From the NCBI GenBank assembly GCA_965218495.1, contig OZ244626.1:1-64000 (forward strand): DNA of 64,000 nt, given 5' to 3'. Each line of letters starts with the position of its first letter. Positions within the stretch are counted from its first letter, which is position 1. Positions 1 to 7,785 of the stretch are shown in pieces. Source of the stretch: G965218495 sp965218495 (lineage in GTDB: Bacteria; Bacteroidota; Rhodothermia; Rhodothermales; Bin80). The notes below the pieces were generated by a model. That model searched no databases. It had not been told where the DNA came from and was given only the letters and a program-made list of their open reading frames with translations. The position numbers and the translations under genes were made by a program.

Positions 1-270
1 CGAGTGAGTTCTTGGTCCGGTACTTCTGCCCAAGCGGAGCGCTCAGCGTGGCGGGTGGACCGTGGTGGCTTCAGCGCAATGATTGCCGGACTGAACTCGC
101 CTTCTACGGCACAGGACCGCACCTTGCGTGCAGGCCTACAGGACGCGGGAGGCGAATGCCGTAGTATTGTGCCAAGCTACCGCACGAATACGGACCTAGC
201 TACGGAATTGCAGATTCTTGGAAAGGGGGCCTGCGAACTTGGTGGAATCTACGCGGTTGGCTACGCCTAA
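1..270 (+). CDS. Possible 3' end of an unrecognised gene (partial, weak)
   Basis: The first plus-strand frame is open from the window edge to a TAA at 268-270, so this may be the C-terminal end of a gene that starts outside the window. A GTG at position 4 could also serve as an internal start. The roughly 89 residues show no motif, signal or repeat that I recognise. The opposite strand of this stretch has stops in the frame I read. It converges on the STAS gene that ends at 322. It could equally be a chance open frame in a non-coding stretch. Confidence 0.25.
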   Translation, partial: RVSSWSGTSAQAERSAWRVDRGGFSAMIAGLNSPSTAQDRTLRAGLQDAGGECRSIVPSYRTNTDLATELQILGKGACELGGIYAVGYA

Positions 271-321
271 TTGGAGAAGGAAGGCCGCACGGGCAGCTGT
301 GTTGGCCCCGTACCATTCACT

Positions 322-672
322 CTACAGCGCTTCCAATGCTTCTTCCAGCGTGCCGCAGATGGTGATGATGTGATCGAAGCCACTTATGCTGAAAATCTCA
401 CGGATGCTGTCGCGCATGTTGCACAGAACAAGCTTTCCTCCACCGCCGCGAATTCGCAACTTTTTCGCGTTTATCAGTAGCACGCGCATGCCTGCGCTGC
501 TAATAAAGCCAAGACGGGAAAAGTCCACAATCAGCTTGATGTTGCCTTCTGTCACGCGCTCGTGAACAAAATCTTCAAAATCTCGCGCAACGGAGCTGTC
601 GACACGGTCGAAAGGGGTCAGGATCAGTTTGTCGTCAACGTGCTCTGTCGCGATGTGAAGTGTCTTTGCCAC
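322..672 (-). CDS. STAS-domain anti-sigma factor antagonist (RsbV/SpoIIAA-like)
   Basis: This is a 116-residue single STAS domain, the usual size for SpoIIAA/RsbV antagonists. The phosphorylation loop reads DFSRLGFISSAGMR at about residues 50-63. By alignment to SpoIIAA the phosphoserine is S59, and the preceding Asp is replaced by Ser, as is common in RsbV-like proteins. The start is a GTG at 670-672 with a strong GGAGGT ribosome site 7 nt upstream. It is the last gene of a minus-strand set: phosphatase, kinase, antagonist. In this family the kinase phosphorylates the antagonist on the serine, the PP2C phosphatase reverses this, and the unphosphorylated form binds the kinase and frees its target. 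No sigma factor or other output is encoded beside it. Confidence 0.93.
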   Translation of the reverse strand: MAKTLHIATEHVDDKLILTPFDRVDSSVARDFEDFVHERVTEGNIKLIVDFSRLGFISSAGMRVLLINAKKLRIRGGGGKLVLCNMRDSIREIFSISGFDHIITICGTLEEALEAL

Positions 673-722
673 CTAGCTACCTCCATTAGGTTAGATTCGG
701 AGCGAAGCGCACAGTAATTGGA

Positions 723-1142
723 TTACGGTGCATCATATTCGATAGTAAGCCGGTTTTTCCCGCGGGCGTATTCGTATGATACGCGAGATGCTTGGGATTT
801 TACCAGGTGAAGACCCAAGCCTCCGATCCCGCGGGTCAGTAGATCTGATTCCGTATCTGGGTTCGTCTCCTGGGTAGGATCGAACTGTACGTCGTTCGAC
901 TCGATGACAAGCAACGCCGTATTGCCATTGAGGCTGAGTTCAACATCGATGCTGGGCTCAACACCCTCGTCAAATTGCCCGTGCACGAGCACGTTAGTAA
1001 TCAGTTCATCCAGCGCGAGGTTCATAATAAACGTAGTGCGGTCTGCCAGATGATGGGTTTCACCGAAAGCCTCCACCATGCTGGCTAAGGTCCGCAGCTC
1101 GCCTAGCTGGGCCTGTAGGGTTACTCTAAACTTCTGTGGCAC
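723..1142 (-). CDS. Anti-sigma factor serine kinase (RsbW-like HATPase)
   Basis: A 139-residue GHKL ATPase of the RsbW/SpoIIAB class. The N box is ELITN at residues 46-50 inside an ALDELITN context, an ESND motif supplies the nucleotide-binding Asp (about D84), and a GIGGLGLHLV glycine-rich lid lies near residues 105-114. It would phosphorylate the STAS protein encoded 50 nt downstream and hold an unknown partner when the antagonist is phosphorylated. The start is a GTG lying inside the end of the phosphatase gene, with a 17-nt overlap that suggests translational coupling. There is no transmembrane segment, so it acts in the cytoplasm. The target is not visible in this window. Confidence 0.92.
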   Translation of the reverse strand: MPQKFRVTLQAQLGELRTLASMVEAFGETHHLADRTTFIMNLALDELITNVLVHGQFDEGVEPSIDVELSLNGNTALLVIESNDVQFDPTQETNPDTESDLLTRGIGGLGLHLVKSQASRVSYEYARGKNRLTIEYDAP

Positions 1143-3822
1143 GTCCGTTATCAGTCTTGTGGTGTAGTACGAGGCAAGTCATGTCATCAGCCGGTGCCGT
1201 ACCAACGGAAAAGGTAAGAATATCCGACCATACTTTATCAACGATATCCTGCGGAAGACGGCTACCCGCATCGTCGATCGAGGTCTCCAGCCTATTCTTG
1301 CCGAACAGCTCGCCGCTCATGTTGACCATGTCAGTAAGGCCATCCGAATACATGACAAGCGTTTCGCCGGGCATAAACTGCATAGTCTTACTCTCGTAGG
1401 GAAAGTCATCCAGTACACCCATGGCCAAGCCACCCGTCATCGGCAAGTTGTTGCGCGAACCGTCTGAGGCCAGGATATAGGGAGGCTCGTGACCGGCACT
1501 TACGTATTCGACCATCCCGGTTGACAGATCAACTATGGCCAGGATTACTGTCACAAAGAGGTCCATAGGATTCTGGCTACAAAGTCGCCGGTTAGCTTCT
1601 TCCGCAATGTCCGAAATAGTGCCAATGCCCTCCGCAACGGCGTACTTCAAGGCCGCTTGCGAAGCGGCCATAAATAGTGCGGACGCCACCCCTTTGCCTG
1701 AAACATCGCCTACCACTACAAAAAGATGTCCGGGAGTGAATTCAACGAAGTCGACAAAATCACCACCGACGCGCAGTGCCGGCTCCATCCTGGCACAGAC
1801 GGTAAATGTTTTGAAGTCCACCGTGCCTTCCCGCACCAAGGCAGCCTGGACGACCTTGGCCATCTCCAAGTCGCGCGTGATTACTCGCTGAGCTTGACGA
1901 AGCTCCGCGTTGGTTGTCTGAAGGGCTTGCGTCCGCTCCGAAACTAGTGCCTCCAAGACCTCCTCGCGGTTGAAGACCTGAATTGCCATGTCTTCAAAGA
2001 CGCGGGCCAGAGACCCGATCTCATCGCTACGCTTGGTTACCGGGCGGATGAGCTCGTAGTCGAGCTGTTCGCCAGACTCGACCATGTGGGCGGCATCGGC
2101 AATTTTCTCGATTGGGCGCGTAAGCAGCTGGGTTCCGAAATAGGTGGCAGCCGCCGTAAATGCCAAGAGAAGGATCGCAATCAAGGCGGTCTGCCGCGCC
2201 TTGCCCCAAACGTTTTTGGCGATCTCATCCATGTTTACGAAGAACAGGACGCCCCCGATTCGCTCTTCCCCAATATTGACAGGGGAGGCTACCCATGTGC
2301 CTCGTTGCTCAGGTTCAAGCAGCCCGAGCCTGGCCTTGCGTATCACGTCCTGATTACCAGGGGTCATGGCGCTATCAAGTACCGTTCGCGCGGTTGAAGA
2401 CTCTGCCACGAGGGAATCAAAAGCCAAAAACGCCGACAGATTGCCACCACCCAAATGCTGCAACGGTTCGCTCTGAGCGGCCGCCGCCAGGTTATTGTCT
2501 TGATTGACAATCCACAGGGCTTGAGGATAGCCCTCTCTGACGAGGAAATTAGCTTCATCCTGGTAAACGGTATACAGCACGTTGCCGGACGCGCTTTCAA
2601 TGGCAAGTCCGACCTGCACGATGCGCTTGCCATGCGCACGTGCAACCGTTACGTACTTGTATGCCGTGCCATGCTCGTTGTCGGATCTGGTTGGATGATC
2701 CACCCACTGCTGATCCAACAGGTGCAGGCTGCGCAGCGTATCGACCTGCGGCAAGAAGGGTCTATCATCCGCTGGAATGCTTGTGTACACTATACGTCCA
2801 TCCAGCGTGGCGACACGGATTTCGCCGATGTTGGTCCTGTCGACCAAAGTGGCGAATACCGTTTCGATGGAGTCTCTATCCCAACCAGCAGATTCGGCAG
2901 CCTCGATGAAGTGGTCCAGGATAGTGCCCTTCACTCGCATATGTTGCCCCAAGTTGCCTTCAATCACGGCGGAAACGTCTGCGCGTTCGCGTGCATGGGA
3001 CTGCCGCAAGAGCTCTTGGTTACCAAAAACGAGCTCATTGCCTACCTGTACGATTCGGCGGTGATCTGTGCCGTTGACGCCGACATACTTGAATGTCTTT
3101 TGGTCAACCTCACGCACCTGAGCAGGCTGAGTTACCACTGCAAACGAGTCGGGGGGAGCATGGAGGAGCGGGTAAAACTTGTATGCCTGCGGCTGTTCCG
3201 AAGGATCAGGGTGGAAAGCAAAATAAATCAATTCGCCCTCCAACTCGCCCTCTGAGTAGCGGACGTTGGTTAAATAAGAGAATGCCGTGGTGTCGGTGAT
3301 CCAGAACTCGTCAAGTACGGTTTCCGCCGCAATGGAAGTTAGGATGTCAATGACGGCAGAGGTATCGTATCCTGCCGCTTCAGCTGCCTCCACCAGGTAA
3401 GCCGCGATGGCGGCCTGTGCCGTCATGGGGTCGTCCAGAATTACATCGACGGTTTTCGCCACGCTGGCAAGGGAAATCTCGCCAATATCTCCGTACTTGC
3501 CTGCAATCAGCCTTGCCAGCTGCTCCGCATTGTCGCTAGTCTGGTCGCGCAGCGATGTCGAAGAGTTGACCAGCAGCGTAATCGAGGTCGCCAAAATCGT
3601 GATAATAAGCAGCGCCGAGTTGGCGATAAAGATCCGGGGCGCCAGCCGAAGATTTCTTAGCGTAAACCTGCTACGCCACGACGATTCCGCTTCTTCAGCG
3701 CTGCTTTGTGTATCCGTATCGTTGACATCGGATGCCCTTGCCGCCTGGTTAGGAACCAGTTGTTCTGATGAATGCTGTTCCAAAGTCTTATACTGCTTGC
3801 TGCCAGTGGCGGATACCGACAA
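1126..3822 (-). CDS. Transmembrane SpoIIE-type PP2C phosphatase with duplicated extracellular sensor
   Basis: An 898-residue sensor phosphatase. Order: polar cytoplasmic leader (1-60), membrane helix (about 64-86), large extracytoplasmic region (about 90-540), membrane helix (about 543-567), HAMP linker (about 567-620), coiled coil (620-660), then a SpoIIE/PP2C domain (665-890). Metal-binding acidic residues are seen in GGDFVDF (D688), VGDVSGKG (D706), YSDGLTD (D827) and ADDMT (D879/D880). The ectodomain contains two related modules (about 145-262 and 305-405), each beginning AAE-AG and ending RIVQVG. The start is a TTG at 3820-3822. No ATG or GTG lies between the upstream in-frame stop (3865-3867) and the first membrane helix, and GAGGAAAA precedes it by about 12 nt. 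It probably dephosphorylates the STAS protein in response to an external signal. Confidence 0.93.
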   Translation of the reverse strand: MSVSATGSKQYKTLEQHSSEQLVPNQAARASDVNDTDTQSSAEEAESSWRSRFTLRNLRLAPRIFIANSALLIITILATSITLLVNSSTSLRDQTSDNAEQLARLIAGKYGDIGEISLASVAKTVDVILDDPMTAQAAIAAYLVEAAEAAGYDTSAVIDILTSIAAETVLDEFWITDTTAFSYLTNVRYSEGELEGELIYFAFHPDPSEQPQAYKFYPLLHAPPDSFAVVTQPAQVREVDQKTFKYVGVNGTDHRRIVQVGNELVFGNQELLRQSHARERADVSAVIEGNLGQHMRVKGTILDHFIEAAESAGWDRDSIETVFATLVDRTNIGEIRVATLDGRIVYTSIPADDRPFLPQVDTLRSLHLLDQQWVDHPTRSDNEHGTAYKYVTVARAHGKRIVQVGLAIESASGNVLYTVYQDEANFLVREGYPQALWIVNQDNNLAAAAQSEPLQHLGGGNLSAFLAFDSLVAESSTARTVLDSAMTPGNQDVIRKARLGLLEPEQRGTWVASPVNIGEERIGGVLFFVNMDEIAKNVWGKARQTALIAILLLAFTAAATYFGTQLLTRPIEKIADAAHMVESGEQLDYELIRPVTKRSDEIGSLARVFEDMAIQVFNREEVLEALVSERTQALQTTNAELRQAQRVITRDLEMAKVVQAALVREGTVDFKTFTVCARMEPALRVGGDFVDFVEFTPGHLFVVVGDVSGKGVASALFMAASQAALKYAVAEGIGTISDIAEEANRRLCSQNPMDLFVTVILAIVDLSTGMVEYVSAGHEPPYILASDGSRNNLPMTGGLAMGVLDDFPYESKTMQFMPGETLVMYSDGLTDMVNMSGELFGKNRLETSIDDAGSRLPQDIVDKVWSDILTFSVGTAPADDMTCLVLHHKTDNGRATEV

Positions 3823-3949
3823 GGATACGGGTTTTTCCTCATTAAAGGCTTTACGGATCTTGCCTCAGGGAAGCCCCATATCCAGACTGTGAAGGCGAGA
3901 AAAAGTACTGGAAGGCGGCTTCGGAAAGCGGGGCTGATTGCGGATGCAA

Positions 3950-5146
3950 CTACGCTGAGCCCACACGCGCCGCCAGAAAACGCCATGCGAGATAGGCCAT
4001 AAAGCCGGAGCCGACCGACAACGCCGCGTCATCTGCCAGGAATCGGGACGTATGAATTGAATGCGGGCACCCGGCGCCAACCTGATATAGCGTACCGGGC
4101 ACCGCTTGCAAGAAGTACGCGAAGTCTTCACTGGCAAACCACAAGTCCGCGTCCCGCGTGTTTGCTTCTCCTGCGTACTCCCGGGCTGCGCTGCGCGTCA
4201 GTGCCGCGGCATCTGGATCGTTGTACAACGCAGGGTAGCCCGTCTTGATGTCTACCGTAGCGGTAGCGCCATAGGCCGCCGCTGTGCTTTGGGCTACGCG
4301 ACAGAGTATACCGTGCGCTTCGCTTCGCCATCCTTCGTGCATGGCCCTGAATGTCCCCTCCATAGTTACGCTTTTGGGAATAACGTTCGTTGCGCCGTGC
4401 GCATCAATCTTGCCGATAGAAAGCACGCTGGGCACATCTGGAGGACTGTGGCGACTTATCACACTCTGCAACGCGACAATCACGTGGGCAGCCGCCAGTA
4501 CGGCGTCGCCCGAAAGCCGGTGGGGCTCCGCCGCGTGACCGCCCTGGCCTTGAATGTTTACGTACAATTCGTCCGAAGACGCCATAAACATTCCGCTGCG
4601 CACACCAATGGTGCCGGCGGGCAGGGAGTGCAGGACGTGCTGCGCGAATGCCGAAATCGGCGCCGGGCGGCCGACCTCCGTAGAAAGGGCGCCTGCGTCA
4701 ATCATCGGCTTGGCCCCTCCTGGTAACAGCTCTTCACTGGGCTGAAATATCATCCTGACCTTGCCCGGAAGGCTTGCGCGCACTTGGTTCAGTATCATGG
4801 CGGAGCCGAGCAGCGAAGCCGTATGGACGTCGTGCCCGCAGGCATGCATCACCCCCGCACGCGCGGATGCATAAGCGGCACCGGTCTCTTCTTGAATCGG
4901 CAGAGCATCCATGTCAGCGCGCAGCAAGACGGTGGGCCCGGGCTGCCCGCCGTCCAGGGTTGCGACCAAGCCTGTCTTGGCAACGCCAGTGCGCACATGC
5001 AAGCCCAACGGAGTAAGCGTCTCTCGAATCAGACGTGCCGTCTCGTATTCCTCAAAGGCAAGCTCCGGGTTGCGATGGATAGTGCGCCGTATTTGAGCCA
5101 CGATCGGGAAAACCTGCTCCGCAGCTGCCTTGATCTGGTTGACCAT
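3950..5146 (-). CDS. M20D-family metallo-amidohydrolase (N-acyl amino acid hydrolase type)
   Basis: 398 residues, normal length for the M20D amidohydrolases that cleave N-acyl amino acids, hippurate or auxin conjugates. Metal ligands are in HACGHDVHT (residues 101-109; C103, H105, H108) and PSEE (136-139), with the late FASEDFAYF motif near residue 365. A short dimerisation domain separates the two halves of the catalytic domain, as is usual. There is no signal peptide, so it is cytoplasmic. It lies 21 nt downstream of the DUF58 gene on the same strand and is probably co-transcribed with it, though no functional link is evident. The family assignment is firm; the substrate cannot be read from the sequence. 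Confidence 0.92.
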   Translation of the reverse strand: MVNQIKAAAEQVFPIVAQIRRTIHRNPELAFEEYETARLIRETLTPLGLHVRTGVAKTGLVATLDGGQPGPTVLLRADMDALPIQEETGAAYASARAGVMHACGHDVHTASLLGSAMILNQVRASLPGKVRMIFQPSEELLPGGAKPMIDAGALSTEVGRPAPISAFAQHVLHSLPAGTIGVRSGMFMASSDELYVNIQGQGGHAAEPHRLSGDAVLAAAHVIVALQSVISRHSPPDVPSVLSIGKIDAHGATNVIPKSVTMEGTFRAMHEGWRSEAHGILCRVAQSTAAAYGATATVDIKTGYPALYNDPDAAALTRSAAREYAGEANTRDADLWFASEDFAYFLQAVPGTLYQVGAGCPHSIHTSRFLADDAALSVGSGFMAYLAWRFLAARVGSA

Positions 5147-5167
5147 GGAAGGGTGGTGGATCAGATG

Positions 5168-6103
5168 CTAGTGCAGTCTGCGACGCTTGTTGAGATAGGC
5201 GAGTAGCGCCGTGTCGTAGGGTTCGCCGGTGTCGAGTTCGACGAAGTCGATACTATGCTCCAGGCAACGTCGACGGAATTCCTCGCTGTTGGTCTGTACG
5301 GCTTGCGCAAATTCGCGGCGCAGTTGTGCGGGGTGAAGCGTGATCTCTTCTTGGGATTCCATGTCGCGGAACACCATAGGCACATCAGGAAAGTTGAAGG
5401 ACCGCTCCGTGGCGCTTTCCAGGACTCGAAACACCAGCACCTCATGCCCGCGATGGCGAAGGTGCCGTAGGGCGCGAATCAGCGAGTGCTGCGTTCCCAC
5501 ATTATCGAACAGGTCCGTTATGACTACAACCAAAGACCGCAGGGCAATGCGCTCGGCGACTTCGTGGAGCGCGGAAGCGGTGTTTGTGCGCCGGCCATCG
5601 GGCGCAAGTCTTGAAAGGTGGTCCAGCCGCGCCAGAATCTGGCGAAGATACCGCATAGTGGCCTTCGGCGGCATCATGGTGTGCACGCGCTCATCGTATG
5701 CTATTAGGCTTGTGGCGTCGCGCTGCTTGACCATAAGGAAGTGCAAGGCAGCTGCCAGGTATGCACCGTATTCAAGCTTGGTCAGCTGACCTGCATGCCG
5801 GTACCGCATTGAAGGCGAGGTGTCAAGCACCACATAGTGACGCAGGTTTGTCTCTTCTTCGTACTGCTTGACGTAGTGGCGATCCGTCTTGCCGAACACC
5901 TTCCAGTCCACGCGGCGCAGCTCGTCGCCGGGATTGTAGGGGCGATGCTCCGCAAACTCCACCGAGAAGCCGTGATAGGGGCTCTTGTGCAGTCCCGTGA
6001 TAAAGCCTTCCACCACCAGGCGGGCACGCAGCTCCATGTTCTTGAGCCGGGACACCATCACCGGGTCCAGATATCGACGCGAATTGTCCTGTATGCTGCT
6101 CAT
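5168..6103 (-). CDS. DUF58-domain protein with VWA-like C-terminal fold
   Basis: About 311 residues from the chosen ATG at 6101-6103. The DUF58 core is seen in YHGFSVEFAEHRPYNPGDEL and RRVDWKVFGKTDRHYVKQ. It is followed by a VWA-like half with the metal-site motif DTSPSMRY, while V-I-T-D-L-F-D marks a later strand. Members usually work with a MoxR-type AAA ATPase, but none is adjacent. The only MoxR/chelatase-like ATPase here lies 28 kb away. An in-frame ATG at 6158-6160 would add 19 residues that look unlike the family; it is preceded by AGGG, so it cannot be excluded. The gene is divergent from pyrR. Function is unknown beyond the family. Confidence 0.9.
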   Translation of the reverse strand: MSSIQDNSRRYLDPVMVSRLKNMELRARLVVEGFITGLHKSPYHGFSVEFAEHRPYNPGDELRRVDWKVFGKTDRHYVKQYEEETNLRHYVVLDTSPSMRYRHAGQLTKLEYGAYLAAALHFLMVKQRDATSLIAYDERVHTMMPPKATMRYLRQILARLDHLSRLAPDGRRTNTASALHEVAERIALRSLVVVITDLFDNVGTQHSLIRALRHLRHRGHEVLVFRVLESATERSFNFPDVPMVFRDMESQEEITLHPAQLRREFAQAVQTNSEEFRRRCLEHSIDFVELDTGEPYDTALLAYLNKRRRLH

Positions 6104-6131
6104 CGCACGCCTAGATTCATAAGCATGACTT

Positions 6132-6157
6132 GGAACCGGACTACGGGATTCGGTTCC
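6132..6157. promoter_or_regulatory. Inverted repeat in the DUF58/pyrR divergent region
   Basis: A perfect 7-bp inverted repeat, GGAACCG at 6132-6138 and CGGTTCC at 6151-6157, flanks a 12-nt spacer. It ends 81 nt before the pyrR start and lies upstream of the preferred DUF58 start. It could be an operator or an RNA hairpin in the pyr leader. I do not see the PyrR-binding loop consensus known from Bacillus, nor a T-run after the stem, so attenuation is not supported. Confidence 0.25.
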
Positions 6158-6238
6158 CATTGTGCCCTAAAGTCTGGAATCGAAAATTGTGCGCACTGGC
6201 TTTCGCATGCAGGCTGGAAAATGGCGTAAATTACCTGC

Positions 6239-6820
6239 ATGGGTCCGACCGATCTCGTTAAGGCACTGCTTATGGACGCACACGACCTGGAGCGAACGCT
6301 CCAGCGGATGGCGCGCCAGGTAGTCGAATTGATGGACCCCGGCGATCTGAATGGCGAGCAGTTTGCACTCATAGGCATGCAGACACGCGGCGTTCATGTT
6401 GCGCGCAGGCTCAGAGCTATGATTCGGGATGTCGATGGCATTGACCTTCCACTCGGCGTCCTGGACGCTACGATGTATCGGGATGACTTTCGAAAGCGGC
6501 TCAAGCAGCCTGTGGTTCGGGCAACGCGTGTGCCGTTTGATGTGACGGAACGCCACCTCGTGTTGGTGGATGACGTGCTGTACACGGGGCGGACGGTGCG
6601 CGCGGCTATGGACGCGCTCATGGACTTGGGGCGTCCTGCATGTATCCGATTCCTGACCGTAGTGGACCGTGGGTTGCGTGAGTTGCCGATACGGGCGGAC
6701 ATTGTAGGACGCAACGTACCCACCATGCCAGGGGAGGAGGTTCGTGTCCGGCTGAGAGAATTCGATGCCCAGGAAGGCGTGTGGCTGGTAGAACGGCGCC
6801 TGCCCGACCGGAACTGGTAA
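6239..6820 (+). CDS. pyrR: PyrR: pyrimidine regulatory protein / uracil phosphoribosyltransferase
   Basis: 193 residues of the type I phosphoribosyltransferase fold. The PRPP-binding loop LVLVDDVLYTGRTVRAA spans residues 107-123, and the RGVHVARRL and DATMYRDDF segments are typical of PyrR. In Gram-positive bacteria PyrR binds pyr mRNA when UMP is high and also converts uracil plus PRPP to UMP. Whether it binds RNA in this lineage cannot be read here. pyrB follows after only 5 nt, so this is a pyrRB operon. The pyrR start has no clear Shine-Dalgarno sequence. Confidence 0.95.
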   Translation: MGPTDLVKALLMDAHDLERTLQRMARQVVELMDPGDLNGEQFALIGMQTRGVHVARRLRAMIRDVDGIDLPLGVLDATMYRDDFRKRLKQPVVRATRVPFDVTERHLVLVDDVLYTGRTVRAAMDALMDLGRPACIRFLTVVDRGLRELPIRADIVGRNVPTMPGEEVRVRLREFDAQEGVWLVERRLPDRNW

Positions 6821-6825
6821 CCGGT

Positions 6826-7785
6826 ATGGACACATCAGACCACGATACCTTGCCAGAATTACAACACCGTCACCTGCTCGGCCTCTCTACCTATAGCGCG
6901 GCCGAGATTTCACTGATTCTGGAAACGACCAAGGAATTTCGGGAAGTCTTGGAGCGGCCGATAAAACGCGTGCCCACGTTGCGTGGCACCACGGTGTGTA
7001 ACCTATTCTTTGAGCCCTCTACGCGCACGAGGCTGTCTTTTGAGCTGGCCGAGAAGCGCCTTTCGGCCGACATCGTGAACTTTTCCGCCAAGGGATCTTC
7101 AGCAAGCAAGGGAGAGTCATTAAAGGATACCGCGCAAAACATCGAGGCCATGAAGGTGGACATGGTGGTAGTGCGCCACTGGTCGCCGGGCGTGCCGCAT
7201 TTCTTGACACGTTGTACCCAGGCGCAGGTCATCAACGCAGGGGACGGTGGCCATGAGCACCCCACACAGGCGCTCTTGGACCTCTACACGCTGCGCGAAC
7301 ACTTTGCGTCGATACAGGGGCTTAGAGTCTCCATCGTAGGCGATATTGCCCACAGCCGGGTGGCGCGCTCCAACATTCTGGGTCTTCAGAAGCTGGGGGC
7401 TGAGGTAACCGTTTGCGGTCCCAAGACACTCATGCCGCATCGCATTGAGTCTCTGGGGGTACGCGTTACCTATCGTCTTGACGAAGCGCTGGAGGGGTGC
7501 GACGTGGCGATGGCCCTACGAATGCAGTTGGAGCGCCAGCAGTCGAGCCTCGTTCCCAGCGCCCGGGAGTACCACAACCTTTACGGGATCAAGCTGGCGC
7601 ACCTTCGGCACAATCCGCGGCTCCTTATAATGCATCCTGGCCCCGTCAACCGGGGTGTAGAGCTCGCCAGCGAGGTAGTCGAGCATGAGCGCAGCATTAT
7701 CTTGAACCAGGTCACCAACGGGGTAGCAGTGCGGATGGCAGTTCTATACCTCCTTGCTGCTTCAGCTGATCGGCTACGGCACTAG
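6826..7785 (+). CDS. pyrB: Aspartate carbamoyltransferase catalytic subunit
   Basis: 319 residues from the ATG at 6826, five bases after the pyrR stop; a start further upstream inside pyrR would add unrelated residues. The carbamoyl phosphate-binding motif FFEPSTRTR is at residues 61-69 and HEHPTQALLD in the middle marks the second conserved site. The enzyme condenses carbamoyl phosphate and aspartate, the committed step of pyrimidine synthesis. No pyrI regulatory chain follows, so control is more likely through PyrR. The 3' end overlaps the convergent XdhC-family gene by 12 nt. Confidence 0.96.
   Translation: MDTSDHDTLPELQHRHLLGLSTYSAAEISLILETTKEFREVLERPIKRVPTLRGTTVCNLFFEPSTRTRLSFELAEKRLSADIVNFSAKGSSASKGESLKDTAQNIEAMKVDMVVVRHWSPGVPHFLTRCTQAQVINAGDGGHEHPTQALLDLYTLREHFASIQGLRVSIVGDIAHSRVARSNILGLQKLGAEVTVCGPKTLMPHRIESLGVRVTYRLDEALEGCDVAMALRMQLERQQSSLVPSAREYHNLYGIKLAHLRHNPRLLIMHPGPVNRGVELASEVVEHERSIILNQVTNGVAVRMAVLYLLAASADRLRH

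Noticed and set aside
2455..3255. A 266-codon plus-strand open frame
   Set aside because: It lies wholly antisense to the sensor region of the PP2C phosphatase, which has clear domain structure in the other strand.
5168..6103. DUF58 protein as part of a MoxR-DUF58-VWA operon
   Set aside because: No AAA or VWA gene is adjacent. The chelatase-like ATPase at 34.6-36.1 kb is too distant to claim a linkage.
6167..6835. A 222-codon minus-strand open frame
   Set aside because: It is the antisense shadow of pyrR, whose PRPP loop and family length are unambiguous.
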